Positions 35,401 through 46,373 of a stretch of DNA of 64,000 nt are shown piece after piece. The DNA is from Cryptomeria japonica (Eukaryota; Streptophyta; Pinopsida; Cupressales; Cupressaceae), in contig NC_081409.1 in NCBI RefSeq assembly GCF_030272615.1, positions 617,651,755 through 617,715,754 on the forward strand, given 5' to 3'. The notes under the pieces were generated by a model. The model had not been told where the DNA came from, made no database searches, and worked only from the letters and a program-made list of their open reading frames with translations. Position numbers and translations under genes: made by a program. Within the stretch, counting starts at the first letter, position 1. The number at the start of each line of letters is the position of its first letter.

Positions 35401-35960
35401 CTTCCTTACATTTACATAGGAGAATAAAGGAAAGAGTGACATCATTAAGCAACTATTTACTTATATATAGATGCATCTCATACAAGTTATTCAATTACAC
35501 ATCATGATCTACACTAAATCCTTCTTACATGCATAATGCAATCACTTCATCTTACTATTCATATGAAAATCGATGTATTACTCCAACACAACAAGCTAAT
35601 CCTATAATCATAGCATCAGTTAAGGAAATGCATACCTTTTTTTTCCCCAACTCTATAACATAATCATTTATGTAGTGAAAACAACCTTTAACATTCAAGG
35701 GAGCACTAGAAATTTGCAAGGCAAAGCAAGGCCACATTAAATCATATAAACATCACTCGCATCTAAGAGACATGCATGACAAATGAATACAAATGTTGCA
35801 CACAATTATGATTATTAGAAAGGATTAGGGAGAGAACAAATACATAGACATCAAAAATCTCCATGGTTCCAATGGCCCTTCCAAACACAAATCTCAAGAA
35901 CAACTTAAGTCAAAGAGAACATTGTAACACACCACGCAAGACTGAGAGCAACAACCTTAA
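32441..35960 (-). other. LARD interior, no coding capacity seen
   Basis: About 3.5 kb of AT-rich sequence between PPT and PBS candidate. On both strands only short chance frames occur; no gag, protease, RT, RNase H or integrase motif is recognisable. Its retention between well-formed LTRs is what makes the element LARD-like rather than a deletion scar. Confidence 0.7.
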
Positions 35961-35972
35961 CCAGAGATCCCA
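35955..35972 (-). promoter_or_regulatory. Candidate primer binding site of the LARD
   Basis: Minus strand TGGGATCTCTGGTTAAGG, seven bases inside the 5' LTR end. It starts with TGG as a PBS should; the matching tRNA was not identified. Confidence 0.4.
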
Positions 35973-35979
35973 TACTAGA

Positions 35980-36797
35980 TTTAATGCCCACCAAAATACC
36001 CTAGAGAAAATAACCAACGATCTAAAAAATAGAGATAATTTTTTAAAAAAACATTAACCAATGCAACATATGCAACTCAATAATCATCTACATCTACTTA
36101 AACATCCATTAACCATACAGATAATTTACTTAAACATGACCATAAGAATATAATACGCAAGCGGAAATAAATAGAATCTAATCATTTAACATTCCCTAGT
36201 GAATTTTAAAACCACTACTTGACATAACTCTAAGAACATGAGCATAACTATCATCATAGAATACCATCACATTCCAATATCTTTATTTAACTCTAGCATT
36301 CTTTCCTAACACTTACTACTTCCTAAACATAAGAAAACATCCACTTAAATAGGTTATCAAGAACACGTTACATTATAATCCAATTACCGTTTGTCCTTTT
36401 AGATTAATTTTAAAAGCACCAATTCCAAATGTTCCTAATCCCTTCCTCTAAACCATATACTTCACCATAATTATTTCACTATTAATCCATCACTAATAAT
36501 CACCTACCATGTGTCTAATTTATTTCCTTCAATAAAAACGACCATACATCCAAACATAACAAGAAATGCATAGACTACAACCAAAAGATAGGAACATTAA
36601 GAGAATGCTTCCATTATGAAACAAATACCATAGTTGCTATTATTAAAGCTAATCATCACTTTATATGACATAACCTACAAGAGTATCTAAACATCTTACA
36701 AGATTACAATATCGTCCTGCGTCTAATACATAATCTCCTAACCGTCAATCATCCATACATATCCAAACATCAAATCTAAAGTATAATCGTCTCTCAT
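35980..36797 (-). mobile_element. LARD 5' LTR, first part
   Basis: Homologous to 20902-21721. The inner terminus is TTTAATGCC where the other copy has TGTAATGCC. It stops at CTCAT (36793-36797), the TSD of the inserted solo LTR. Confidence 0.85.
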
Positions 36798-36889
36798 TGT
36801 AATAACCCACTTTACTTAACCCAACAAAATTTGACCACTTTTTTTTTTGTTTACTTTAATCATTTGTGTTTGATTCAATCGCATACTCT

Positions 36890-37075
36890 GGGCATCCATC
36901 CATTAGGATTAGGCATTCATCCATCCGAGATGAGCATCTAACCATACGGGTTAGGCATCTGTCCATACGAAGCAGGAGGTTTCATCTATCCAATACGAGA
37001 TAGGCATCTACCCATACGGGGTAGGCATCTACCCATACGGGGTAGGCATCTATCCAATTGGGATAGGAGGTGCTC
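36890..37075. repeat. Tandem repeat, unit about 22-26 bp
   Basis: Repeats of TACGGGGTAGGCATCTACCC and variants (ATCCATTAGGATTAGGCATT, CCATACGGGTTAGGCATCTG), most regular at 36980-37050. Confidence 0.8.
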
Positions 37076-38699
37076 TGGCCAGAGACTTACACTCATCGGG
37101 ACCATTCGAGTCCTGAGTCACTCACTAAGTACTACACTCCTCTAATAGGAGTACACTGAGGTCGTCGTCTTTAGGAGAAATCAAATAACATAATACAAGC
37201 TTGAATTTCGCCTCGAAATTTGGCTTAAAGCCTCGGGAAGTTAAGCGAATCCATACGGGATTCCTTCCAAGTATGCATTGAATTAATTTTTTCTTTTATT
37301 ATACTTATCTTTCAAATTAGGATGCTTCTCAATCCTTCTTCTTACCAAAACCTAGACCCCACCCACGAATGCCTGAGTACTAGGGACAACTCTGTCCCAA
37401 GACTGCCTACATACCCGTTTTCAGCACGGGATCAAGGCGTAAAGTATGTAGTTCTATTTTCTACTCTATGGTTTGATGTAAACTGATTAGTGGGTACGCA
37501 ACCCTTTCTAGGGTCAATGTCCCAGACAGTTTCTCTGCGGTTGCTACCCACGGTGGTAGCACTTGAGCAAAGGCTCAAGGTGGCCTATTGCTTGTGGCCT
37601 AAACAACTAGATCCTAATACCTATCATAAGTGTCACCCTTGACCCAATTGTCAATCGTCAACAACTCTTTAAGATTAAATCAATTTCATAAAAGCATTTC
37701 ACTCAATCAACCCTAAAGGGGGTTTACTATGGTTTAACTTAGCGGATGTAAAATCATTTAAGGATTATCTTATTAGATTATTGATCCAAGGGGGATTACC
37801 CTCCCCTTGGATTTTAACTTCCAAGTGTCCCTTATTACTCCTCGATGATTTATAGGGACGACACCACAGACGTCATTGATGCAGCTTTATTAGGCGTTAA
37901 GTGCAGTAGTTCAACACGACGGCATTATCTGTAAGAGTGACCCAGAGGCACCGTAAATATCGAACGCTGCTAGGTTTTGGTTTTTCGACTTCCTTTATTT
38001 AGTTTTCTACCTAAGAAGCTATGAAAACATCATGCTTGAAACAATTATGAAATGAATGTACATAATTAGACATTGCAAAGTTTAATTAATTGAAATAACT
38101 ACCTCGATGGCATTCATGTACCACTTGATAAAAATACCATCCTTCTACAACTAAACTATTTAATATTTCAAACTTGATATCTAACTTACACAATAAGGAC
38201 AATTATGAAACTCGCATATTGATAATTAAAAATGTGTAACTTGCATGGAGATGATGAAGACATCAATAAATGCAATTAATGTATAAGTAATTTGCATGAT
38301 GCAAGAATAGTGTAACTTACATGCAAGATTAAGCAATTTTTTATTCCTACCACGGGAATAATTAATTATAGAGTCTCACGTTCCAAAAATAGCAATTAGT
38401 TTAGACATAGACAAATTTTGGATCAAATCATAATAATATAAATTAATTACTTATAATGAATAAGTGTCAACTAAGTAACCCAATAAGAGATTCCAATCAT
38501 AAAATTGATATACTTTAATTTACAATTACAAATTTACTAAGCAATGATCCCAAAAAAAAAAAATTATAAATTTTCCAAATCTAATTTTACTAACTAAATT
38601 TTACTTCTAAAGAAAATATTAGTAATGTCCTTTGCAAATCAGTATATATAAAAAAAAAAAATCTAAATAGTTATATAAAAGAGAATACAAAAATTAATG

Positions 38700-38880
38700 T
38701 TAAATGGGGAGTGGGGCCGCGGGTCCCATCACCCCTGCAGACCTGCAGGTGCAGGCCCGCATGGATGAGAAGACACCGTGGGCCCCTCCGCTCCCTCTGC
38801 GGCCATTGCCGTAATAGTGACCGCAGGGGTAGTGGAGGGTAGCACTCCTCGGCGGTTGCATTAACTCTGCCTTCAACCCC
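38700..38880. other. GC-rich block inside the AT-rich solo LTR
   Basis: About 180 bp rich in G and C (GGGGCCGCGGGTCCC, CCTGCAGACCTGCAGGTGCA, CTGCGGCCATTGCCG) in otherwise AT-rich sequence. A minus-strand open frame crosses it (38913-38671), but no domain is recognised. It could be a captured foreign fragment or a conserved LTR control region. Confidence 0.6.
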
Positions 38881-38978
38881 CATGCATTGGTCGTTAAACT
38901 TTAATTTATGCAAACAAAAAAAAATTGAACTTTATTTTATTTTATTTCTTTTTTTTTATCGTAAAAATTTAATAAAGC

Positions 38979-38987
<9 letters not shown>

Positions 38988-39040
<53 letters not shown>

Positions 39041-39046
39041 CATATG

Positions 39047-39119
<73 letters not shown>

Positions 39120-39120
39120 A

Positions 39121-39161
<41 letters not shown>

Positions 39162-39198
39162 GTATGTATACATATATATATATATGTATGTATACATA

Positions 39199-39242
<44 letters not shown>

Positions 39243-39320
39243 TGTATACATATATATATATATATATGTATACATATATATATATATATATATGTATACA
39301 TATATATATATATATATGGT
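38988..39320. repeat. Compound TG/TA/CA dinucleotide microsatellite, self-complementary
   Basis: (TG)n at 38991-39037, (TA)n at about 39055-39115, (CA)n at 39121-39150, then (TA)n/TGTATACATA tracts to 39317. TG and CA runs flank TA runs, so one half can pair with the other. All open frames here are simple-repeat artefacts. Confidence 0.95.
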
Positions 39321-39699
39321 TTTATTCTAGTTTTGTTAATAGATTAAGAGGGGCATATATAAAAATGTTAATAAAATAAAATAAAAATTTAATCACAGGA
39401 ATAATGGAGAGAAATTATTTCAGATGATTTCACAGGAGCATAAAGAAAATCCATTATGCTGGAAATTGAGGCAAGCAAATACAGCAAAAAGGAGATTTTA
39501 TAAATTCTCTCTCATGACAGCCATGTTCATCTACAGAGAGGAAGAAATCAAATCGATATCAAGAGAGGGAAGAAAAAATGGATTTACTCTCACGAATTAA
39601 ATAAGTTTTGGTACACATGAACAAATTTAAATTCAACACAAGAATTCTTATATGAGAAATTAATTTCCAGATTGAAATTAATCTTTAATCCCAAATAGT

Positions 39700-40230
39700 T
39701 TCATTCACAGGAAAACAAGATTTCATTTATTCATTCTAACTCACAACAAGAATTTAAAACAAGATTTCATTTGTTTAATCTAATTCACAGCAAGAGTTCG
39801 AAACAAGATTTTATTTCTTTCACAGCAAGATTTTATTTATCTAATCTAATTCACAGCAAGTATCTAAAACAAGATTTCATTAATCTAATTCACAACAAGA
39901 ATATGAACAAGATTTTATTTACCTAGTCTAATTCACAGCAAGTATCTAAAACAAGATTTCATTAATCTAATTCACAGCGAGAAATTGAAACAAGAAATCT
40001 AATTCTCAGCAAGAAATTGAAACAAGATTTTATTAATCTAATTCACAGAAACAAGATTTTATTAATCTAAATCACACCAAGAAATTGAAACAAGAAATCT
40101 AATTCTCAGCAAGAAATTGAAACAAGATTTCATTTAGTTAATCTAATTCTCAAGAAGAAATTGAAACAAGATTTTATTAATCTAATTCACAGAAACAAGA
40201 TTTTATTAATCTAAATCACAGCAAGAACAA
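39700..40230. repeat. Minisatellite, about 14 units of 29-45 bp
   Basis: Each unit has TCACAGCAAG, then AAATTGAAACAAGATTTTAT and TAATCTAAT, with deletions in some units. The two 29-bp short units (TCACAGAAACAAGATTTTAT ...) suggest higher-order copying. Confidence 0.88.
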
Positions 40231-42334
40231 GATGCATGATTCAAATAAATAGAAAAAAAAAAGAACCTGGATACTTGCACTTGATGTAGAATCCCCTTTG
40301 AATTCTTCAACTAGCCTCCCTTGATCCTTCCTTGCAAGCTTGGAAAAATTTCTTCAAAACAAACTTAACTATTCTCCAAAATGAAAATATGACTACTAAA
40401 GCAACTATTTGAGAAAACTTTCTTCAAAGAATAACCAACTCCCTCTTTTGAAAACTTGCATACAATATATAGGAAAAATCCCTTAATTCCACTATCTAGA
40501 GAAATTAATTAACAATGAGATTCTTTTCCAATATTGGACTCATGCAAAATTGATTAAAATCCTAGTGGAGGAATTACATGCAAGGTATTGAAGATTCCTC
40601 TAGAAGCTTCTAATTCCTCCTACAACATGTGCCATAATTGAGAGTGGGAAAATAAAAATAAAAATAAATAATACCTTTTGAATTATATTCTCCAAGTGTG
40701 TGTGTGGGTCCATTATTTATTCTTTTATAATATTTATTCAATCATTTTCAATAGTTCAACCAAAAATATAATAGAATTGCATCAAATCAAAAAGTGATAA
40801 AGGAGGGTTGTGACACTCATTTTCTAATAGAAAATTCCACACAAGTCTAAAGTATATTTTCCAATCCAATCACATAAGGTACACATATTTCTAATCTAAA
40901 TAGCATTGTTATTCATCCATGAACCTTAATTCCTAAATGCACACATATTGAATATCCAAGTTATAAAATAGGCTCAACAAGGATTACAACAATATATTCT
41001 ACTACAAAAATCATGATCACAGCCTACTACATCATTTTCCATTACATATGAATACAAGACCCTCTTACATCAAGATACATAGTTTTCAAATCTACAAATA
41101 CAATTGTCTCATGATACATAATTTCCTATCCTACTATTATAAATGTCACATGAATCATATTACAATGTTGGATTACATTCTATAAAGGTATACAACAATC
41201 CGCTCCATGAATCCATCCATAAACTGAAGTGATAAAGTACCCACATTCACTCACAAGAGCATCCAATGAAGAACATCCCAATGGAAGAAGGCATCAAGCC
41301 ACCTGACCATGTGGAACCAATAAGGAACTACCCCCCGTGCTACGAAGAATGACATGAGGTCCCACGCACACACTAGACCTAGGCTGACACCTAGCAATCA
41401 AAGAGATCTCAACAAGCAACCATCACAATTGAAAAGCAACCACATATACAATAGTCCAAATCACATCACATGGCTGAAATCAAAAACATAAAACTCCCAG
41501 AGGCTAATCAACAACCATGGCATAAGGAACAAGGACACATATAGGGAAGAGTTGCATCACATGCTACCCTCACAAAGAAGAGAATTTCATACCCCTGATA
41601 GACATGTAGAACCGCAGCTCAGCCTATGTGAGAAACAAGGGAGTCTGGTTTGCCATCACCATGGCCTTCCCAACCATCATGAGTCTATACTAGCACTCTA
41701 GGCATGTACTGGGACCCAAAACCAATTCATTATCTTGATTAAGTGAATTTTAAATACCAAGTCCATCTAATTAATTATTAAGGTTATCACTTGATTTAAA
41801 CAAGGAAAACTTTTATGAGCTCCTGGAAGTTTAGACCCACAAGCATCCTTACGAGGAACCTCTTGGTAGCCTATTCTCACGTGACCCCGACCAACACATG
41901 AAAGCCCACTCCCCTCTAACCATGTTCCAAGACCTTAGGGTAACAATCAACAATACAAGGCTCATTTATTCCACATAATAACATCCATATATAACATATT
42001 CCATTCTGAAACAATAGCCAAATGCGATAATGCCATAATCTATGAATCCATAAAGATAACCAAGAGCCACATGAATAACCATTTTAAAGCAAGGCAAAAC
42101 CTACCTACTTAATCATATATGCCAATAATCAGCATCTGATCACAAGTACAATTCGGAAACAACAAAGGGAATCTCGAAAACAACCTCTGGAGTAAAACAC
42201 AAACTCGAAAAAACTAACTCAGAAAGTGTAATGTAGACCAAATAACAACAAATAATGCAAATTGGCGTGTTTATTGAATTAAGCAGTGCATTTAAATAAT
42301 ACTCCAGCACCTCTATTAACAAGATGAGTGCTTT

Positions 42335-42595
42335 TAATCAATAGTCTAGCACATATGCTCAATATAACAACGCATATAACTAACCCTGCAATGCATACAC
42401 TGAATAGTTTACCACATTCATCAAGACTAGTAGCGGAAATAGGATACAAAATAGAGTTTTTATTCAGTCAAACAACGCATTTAATATATAGTCTAGTGCA
42501 TTTGCCCCACTGGGTAGTGCATTAGCTAAATATAACAGCGCATCTACAAAATGTTTTAGTGTATTTACCCAATGAAGTAGCGTATTTACTTATGG
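42335..42595. repeat. Spaced TAGTGCAT/AGCGCAT array, uninterrupted copy
   Basis: AACGCATATAA, AATGCATACAC, AACGCATTTAA, TAGTGCATTTG, TAGTGCATTAG, CAGCGCATCTA, TAGCGTATTTA at intervals of roughly 20-35 bp. Confidence 0.65.
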
Positions 42596-44475
42596 CGACA
42601 AAAAGACTCAAAAAGCATAAATAAAACATACGACAGACCAAATTACAATAAAATCATACAACGATGCCAAGAAGGACATTACAGTGTGATACAAAATCAA
42701 AATCAAAGGAATAACACAACAACAAATAAACAAGTTTATCCAAAACACCAAATCAACTCTTGACCATTCACAGAGACAAATACAAAAGTCATTCACAGAA
42801 AGCACAAATCAAATCCAACTTCCCATCAAACTATATAAAATACAATTAACCCAAGGTTCATATATGTATATAAGTAAATAATTATTCCATACGGCAAATC
42901 TCCATTTCCCATACCTGAAGACAATCTTTTCCAAACAATCTTTTCAAAATCAAGGTGCAAAGAAGGTTAAAACCTCCAACCTGGTAATAGAAGTAATGGA
43001 CAATGAAATTTGATGATGTGCAATCCAAATCCAAAACAAGCTCCAAATTAAAAATCCAATTGTTCAGACAATGAAAATATTTCAGCCAACGAACCCTTGC
43101 CAATGCTCAAAAAACTCCATTTATAAAAATTAATCCAAAAACTATATCTCAAATCCAGCTAATCAAAAATAATAATAAAATATAATATTTCCTACCAACC
43201 ATACCCAAAATCGAGGTAAGAATAATATAAAATAACATTATTTAAATCTCCCTAAATCACAACCAATCATAAAATAGGGTAAGTAAAGTAAATAATAATT
43301 TAATAACCCAAATGGGTAAAAAGAAAATTAAATAATAAGAATAGCCCAATAATGTTAAACCACAAAAATAATAATAGTAATTAAATAATATCATCTCACA
43401 AACACAACTCCCAAGAAGGTCAATCATCGCAAGGGGCAAGTAAATAAATATTAACAAATAAATAAACCATCAATCAATAAATAAATAAACAAACAATAGA
43501 GCAAATAAATAAATAAACAATAAATAACCTAACAACAAACAAATAAATAAATAAATCAAAATCTCAAATAATAAATATTCAAATAAACATTAAACCATAG
43601 AATAATAATAACAATAATAATAATAATAATATAAAAGAACCAATAAAATATAAATCCATAACACAAACATTAATGAATAATAATTTCCCAATAATAATAA
43701 TCAAACATTAATAATAAATATTAACGCCATCCATTAATTTAATTTAATATTTATAAACTATATAAATTAATTAATTATTAATTTAATAAACAATCACAAC
43801 TCCATAAGGCAACTCGACATAGGGTTGAACAACATACCACATGATGTTGACCATCGACTCAAGCCAAGACACTAACTGAAAAGGGTATCGACTTAAGCCT
43901 ATAGTGTGTAGTAGAAACTCATGTCACCTTTGATCAACTTGTCATTAGGATAAAGACATGCTCAAACATGTGAGACCAGATGGAGTCGATGTCTGGTACT
44001 TGCAATATTGCATCCACCAATAGCCGCAAGACAACATATACAATAGTATATATCATAAATAATTAGAAAAAGTGAAGAGAGTCGCAACATCATATCATGC
44101 TTATAATAAATGATATGGCATCGTCTCTATCACGAATACAGTAGTAAGCAATCACAATAGTCATATCATAATCTCATCCAGCGTGATCATGAAGTGGGGT
44201 TAGTACTAACAAGGTACCATCATATCATCATAAGCAAATATAAACCTCCTATGCATAATGAGTGCATATAAGTCACCAATCCTAAATCCCTCATCATAAG
44301 AATCTAAATATATTGTCAACCACATAACACCATAGTGTCTCATCTATCAGTATGAAATGTCTAGCGCAAAATAAATCATAATAAGAGATAATCATGAACC
44401 ACATGTCCTAAATAGTGCAATAATCACAAAACTTAGCATAGTCCTAACTTCAATATTCAAACTAGAGCTTGAATC

Positions 44476-44490
44476 AACATCATTATAGGA
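44476..44490. repeat. 15-bp TSD, left copy (LINE insertion)
   Basis: AACATCATTATAGGA, identical to 46229-46243; the length is typical of target-primed LINE insertion and unlike the 5-bp LTR element duplications around it. Confidence 0.93.
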
Positions 44491-46228
44491 ACTTGTATAA
44501 CATCATATTTGAGTATTGTCGTCTGTCGCTGCCCTAATGTCGTATGTCGTTGTCGTCCTGCCTCCCGTTGTTTCCCCTCGTGCTGTTGTCATTCAACCTA
44601 TGCCTCCCGCTCGCTCCCCTGGTGCCGGAGGTGCTTCCCGCCCACTGGGGTTTTCCGAATCCCCTTGGTGTGCTACGAATGGGGGATCTGCAGGGGCTCC
44701 TGGTCGGGCCAAGGCGGGTGGTTCAAAGGGTTCTGGTTCATCCCAGTTCGCTTCTCCTCCTGCTTCGGATGCTTGACTGCCGCCTTCAACGCTGGCTATT
44801 CCCTCTTCACGTGTGGGTGTTGTGTCTGCTCCGCCTCTTGGGGGTACCAATGTTGGGGTGAAGAAGAAGTTTGCCCTTGCGGCTGAACCTTTTCCTGTAT
44901 GCAGGTCCATTGCCATTTCCCTGGAGGAGGATACCGAGGCTGAGATTGATCATGTTGCCTCTTTTTTTGCTAGTCATGGTATTATTTGCAAATTTAGGGG
45001 TTTTTGGCCCAATCTCCCAGAACTTCATGCGTGGATATCCAAGCACTGGGAGCCCATTTTGTCTGCTACAGTTCATATTTTCCCTTTGGCTAAAGGGTTT
45101 TTCATAGCAAAATTTGAGAATGTGGAGAACAGAAATTGTATTCTATGTGATCAATTCTTCAGTTGGGATGATCGTTTTGTGTTGATGGTTAAGCCCTAGC
45201 ACAAAGATTCCAATCCCTCTTATGAAACTTTCAACAAGATGCCTATTTGGGTTAGGCTCCCTAACCTTCCACTTCATCTTTGGGTGGATTCTCTCCTGGA
45301 GGAAGTGGGTGGGGCTCTTGGGGACTTTCTGATGTTCGACGCTGATTCTTTTAATATTCGCCATTCTACCTATGCTCGCATTTTGGTGGACATTGATGTG
45401 TCTAAGGGTTTGCCTGCAGAGATCAAGCTTAAGTCTTCTAAGGACCATTGGATTCAACCTTTGGACTATGAAGGGATTCCCTTCAGGTGCAGAAAGTGCT
45501 TTAAAATGGGTCATGTGGTTGCTAAATGTGACATTGGTGTTACAAAGAAATGTTATGTGTCTTGGTGGAACGGTGCTTTAGATCAGCATTATGTTATTGT
45601 GAAGAATTCTTCACAGCAAAGTTTCTCCCAGGTGCTTGCTCAGGCTAGCCTAGCTGCTACTGTGGCTCCTCTAACAGACGAGTTGGCTTCCTCTAGGGAG
45701 GGTGGCTCTGATTCTTCACGGCCTATGGTGGTTGCTAGGGCTTGTGGATCGCAAGCTGGTGGTTCTTTTGATGAGGTTGTCCTTCCCGTTGTTGATAGGG
45801 AGGAAGTCGATATTGCTAGCTCTTTGGATGTTGGTCCTTTGGGTTTGGATGACTCTTTCTTGAGTCCTTTGCACTCGACTTCTTGGATGGATTCCGCTAC
45901 GAAGGTGGAAGAAGGGTGGATGTCAGTGAAAAGGAAAAAATCTAAATCTGCGATTTCTTTTGATATGACCTTTCGTTCCCATAAAGGGAAGAAGTAATGT
46001 GTTGTTTGTTCTTTTCTAGTTGAGGCAGCCAGCTAAAACCCTTGTTCCCCTGGTTCAGGGTGCCTGTATTGGGGAAAGTTTCTTGCTATCTTGTTTCTTG
46101 TGTTGGTCAGGGTTGCTGGTGTTTTATGTCTATCTATTTGGGCGGCCTTATCTGTTGGGTTCCAGTCCCTGGTTCTCTTTTGTAAGGGGTTTTGGGTCCC
46201 CTCGAAACCTATTTTTACCTTAATCAAA
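44491..46228 (+). mobile_element. Half-LINE: L1-type element with ORF1 only (1.7 kb)
   Basis: The insertion is defined by a perfect 15-bp TSD and by an empty site in the partner LARD LTR (near 32280). It contains a GC-richer 5' part, an ORF1 of about 1.5 kb (44516-45997) and then a 231-bp tail ending ACCTTAATCAAA. No ORF2 endonuclease, RT or Cys-rich C-terminus lies between ORF1 and the tail. The layout is like mammalian HAL1 (half-L1): ORF1 kept, ORF2 absent, mobilised in trans. Alternatively it is a one-off internal deletion formed during reverse transcription. The A tail is very short. Confidence 0.87.
44516..45997 (+). pseudogene. LINE ORF1 (DUF4283-type RNA-binding fold plus zinc knuckle)
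   Basis: One frame from 44516 to TAA 45995-45997, with stops TGA 44774-44776 and TAG 45197-45199. The N-terminal part is Pro/Ala/Ser-rich. The middle is the DUF4283 domain of plant L1 ORF1: AIPS-SRVGV linker, FASHGIICKFRGFWPNLPEL, IFPLAKGFFIAKFENVENRN, KMPIWVRLPNLPLHLWVDSL and IARILV-like TYARILVDIDVSKGLP. The zinc knuckle CRKCFKMGHVVAKC (CX2CX4HX4C) is at 45488-45529. The C-terminal third is Ser/Asp-rich with a basic end (KRKKSKS, RSHKGKK). Known role of the family: binding LINE RNA as a nucleoprotein. Intact apart from the two stops. Confidence 0.85.
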
Positions 46229-46373
46229 AACATCATTATAGGAAGCATAATGAATTCACTAATATCAGAGAAGATATCAATATAAAGAATGAGATAAGAG
46301 ACATCAAGAACACAAACAAAACCAAAAGTCCTTATCACATCTCATAAAGGGTGAATCAAGGAGGGGCACTACA
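46229..46373 (-). mobile_element. LARD 5' LTR, final part
   Basis: Right copy of the 15-bp TSD (46229-46243) followed by LTR sequence homologous to 32295-32427 and ending GGCACTACA. The LARD TSD TTGGG follows at 46374-46378. Confidence 0.87.

Larger units (their letters stand above)
36798..40815 (-). mobile_element. Solo LTR (4.0 kb) inserted in the LARD LTR
   Basis: TG...CA ends: plus strand TGTAATAACCC ... GGGTTGTGACA, or minus TGTCACAACCC ... GGGTTATTACA. A perfect CTCAT duplication (36793-36797, 40816-40820) flanks it, and the partner LTR has the single CTCAT. No internal PBS, PPT, coding domain or direct terminal repeat is seen, so it is best read as a solo LTR left by LTR-LTR recombination. 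A TATA box (TATATATTG, minus) at about 40463-40472 favours minus orientation. It is unusually long and filled with repeat arrays and a GC-rich block. Confidence 0.82.
40816..44490 (-). mobile_element. LARD 5' LTR, second part
   Basis: Homologous to 21717-22577 and 30311-32290. Includes about 800 bp (about 40930-41735) without counterpart in the other LTR. The GCGCAT-type array is uninterrupted here (about 42335-42595). It ends at the left copy of the half-LINE TSD (44476-44490). Confidence 0.85.
20902..46373 (-). mobile_element. LARD-like non-autonomous LTR retrotransposon, split by three insertions
   Basis: Two long direct repeats (20902-32427 and 35980-46373, including later insertions) surround a 3.55 kb interior. 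On the minus strand the LTR starts TGTAGTGCCCCTCC and ends GGCATTACA. A perfect TTGGG TSD flanks the whole. The PPT TAGGGGGGGAGGA (32428-32440, minus) precedes the 3' LTR. With insertions removed the LTRs are about 3.8 and 4.6 kb and the element about 12 kb. No gag, protease, RT, RNase H or integrase is seen in the interior, so it must have been moved by proteins of another element. LTR copies differ at many positions, older-looking than the Copia pair inside. The large LTRs and non-coding core match the LARD definition. Confidence 0.88.

Noticed and set aside
38882-39379. Cluster of overlapping 70-117 residue open frames on both strands
   Set aside because: They are translations of TG/TA/CA dinucleotide repeats (Tyr-Ile, Cys-Val, Thr-His runs) with no gene character.
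36798-40815. A complete small LTR element rather than a solo LTR
   Set aside because: I found no direct repeat joining its two ends and no PBS or PPT inside, while TG...CA ends and a 5-bp TSD are present.
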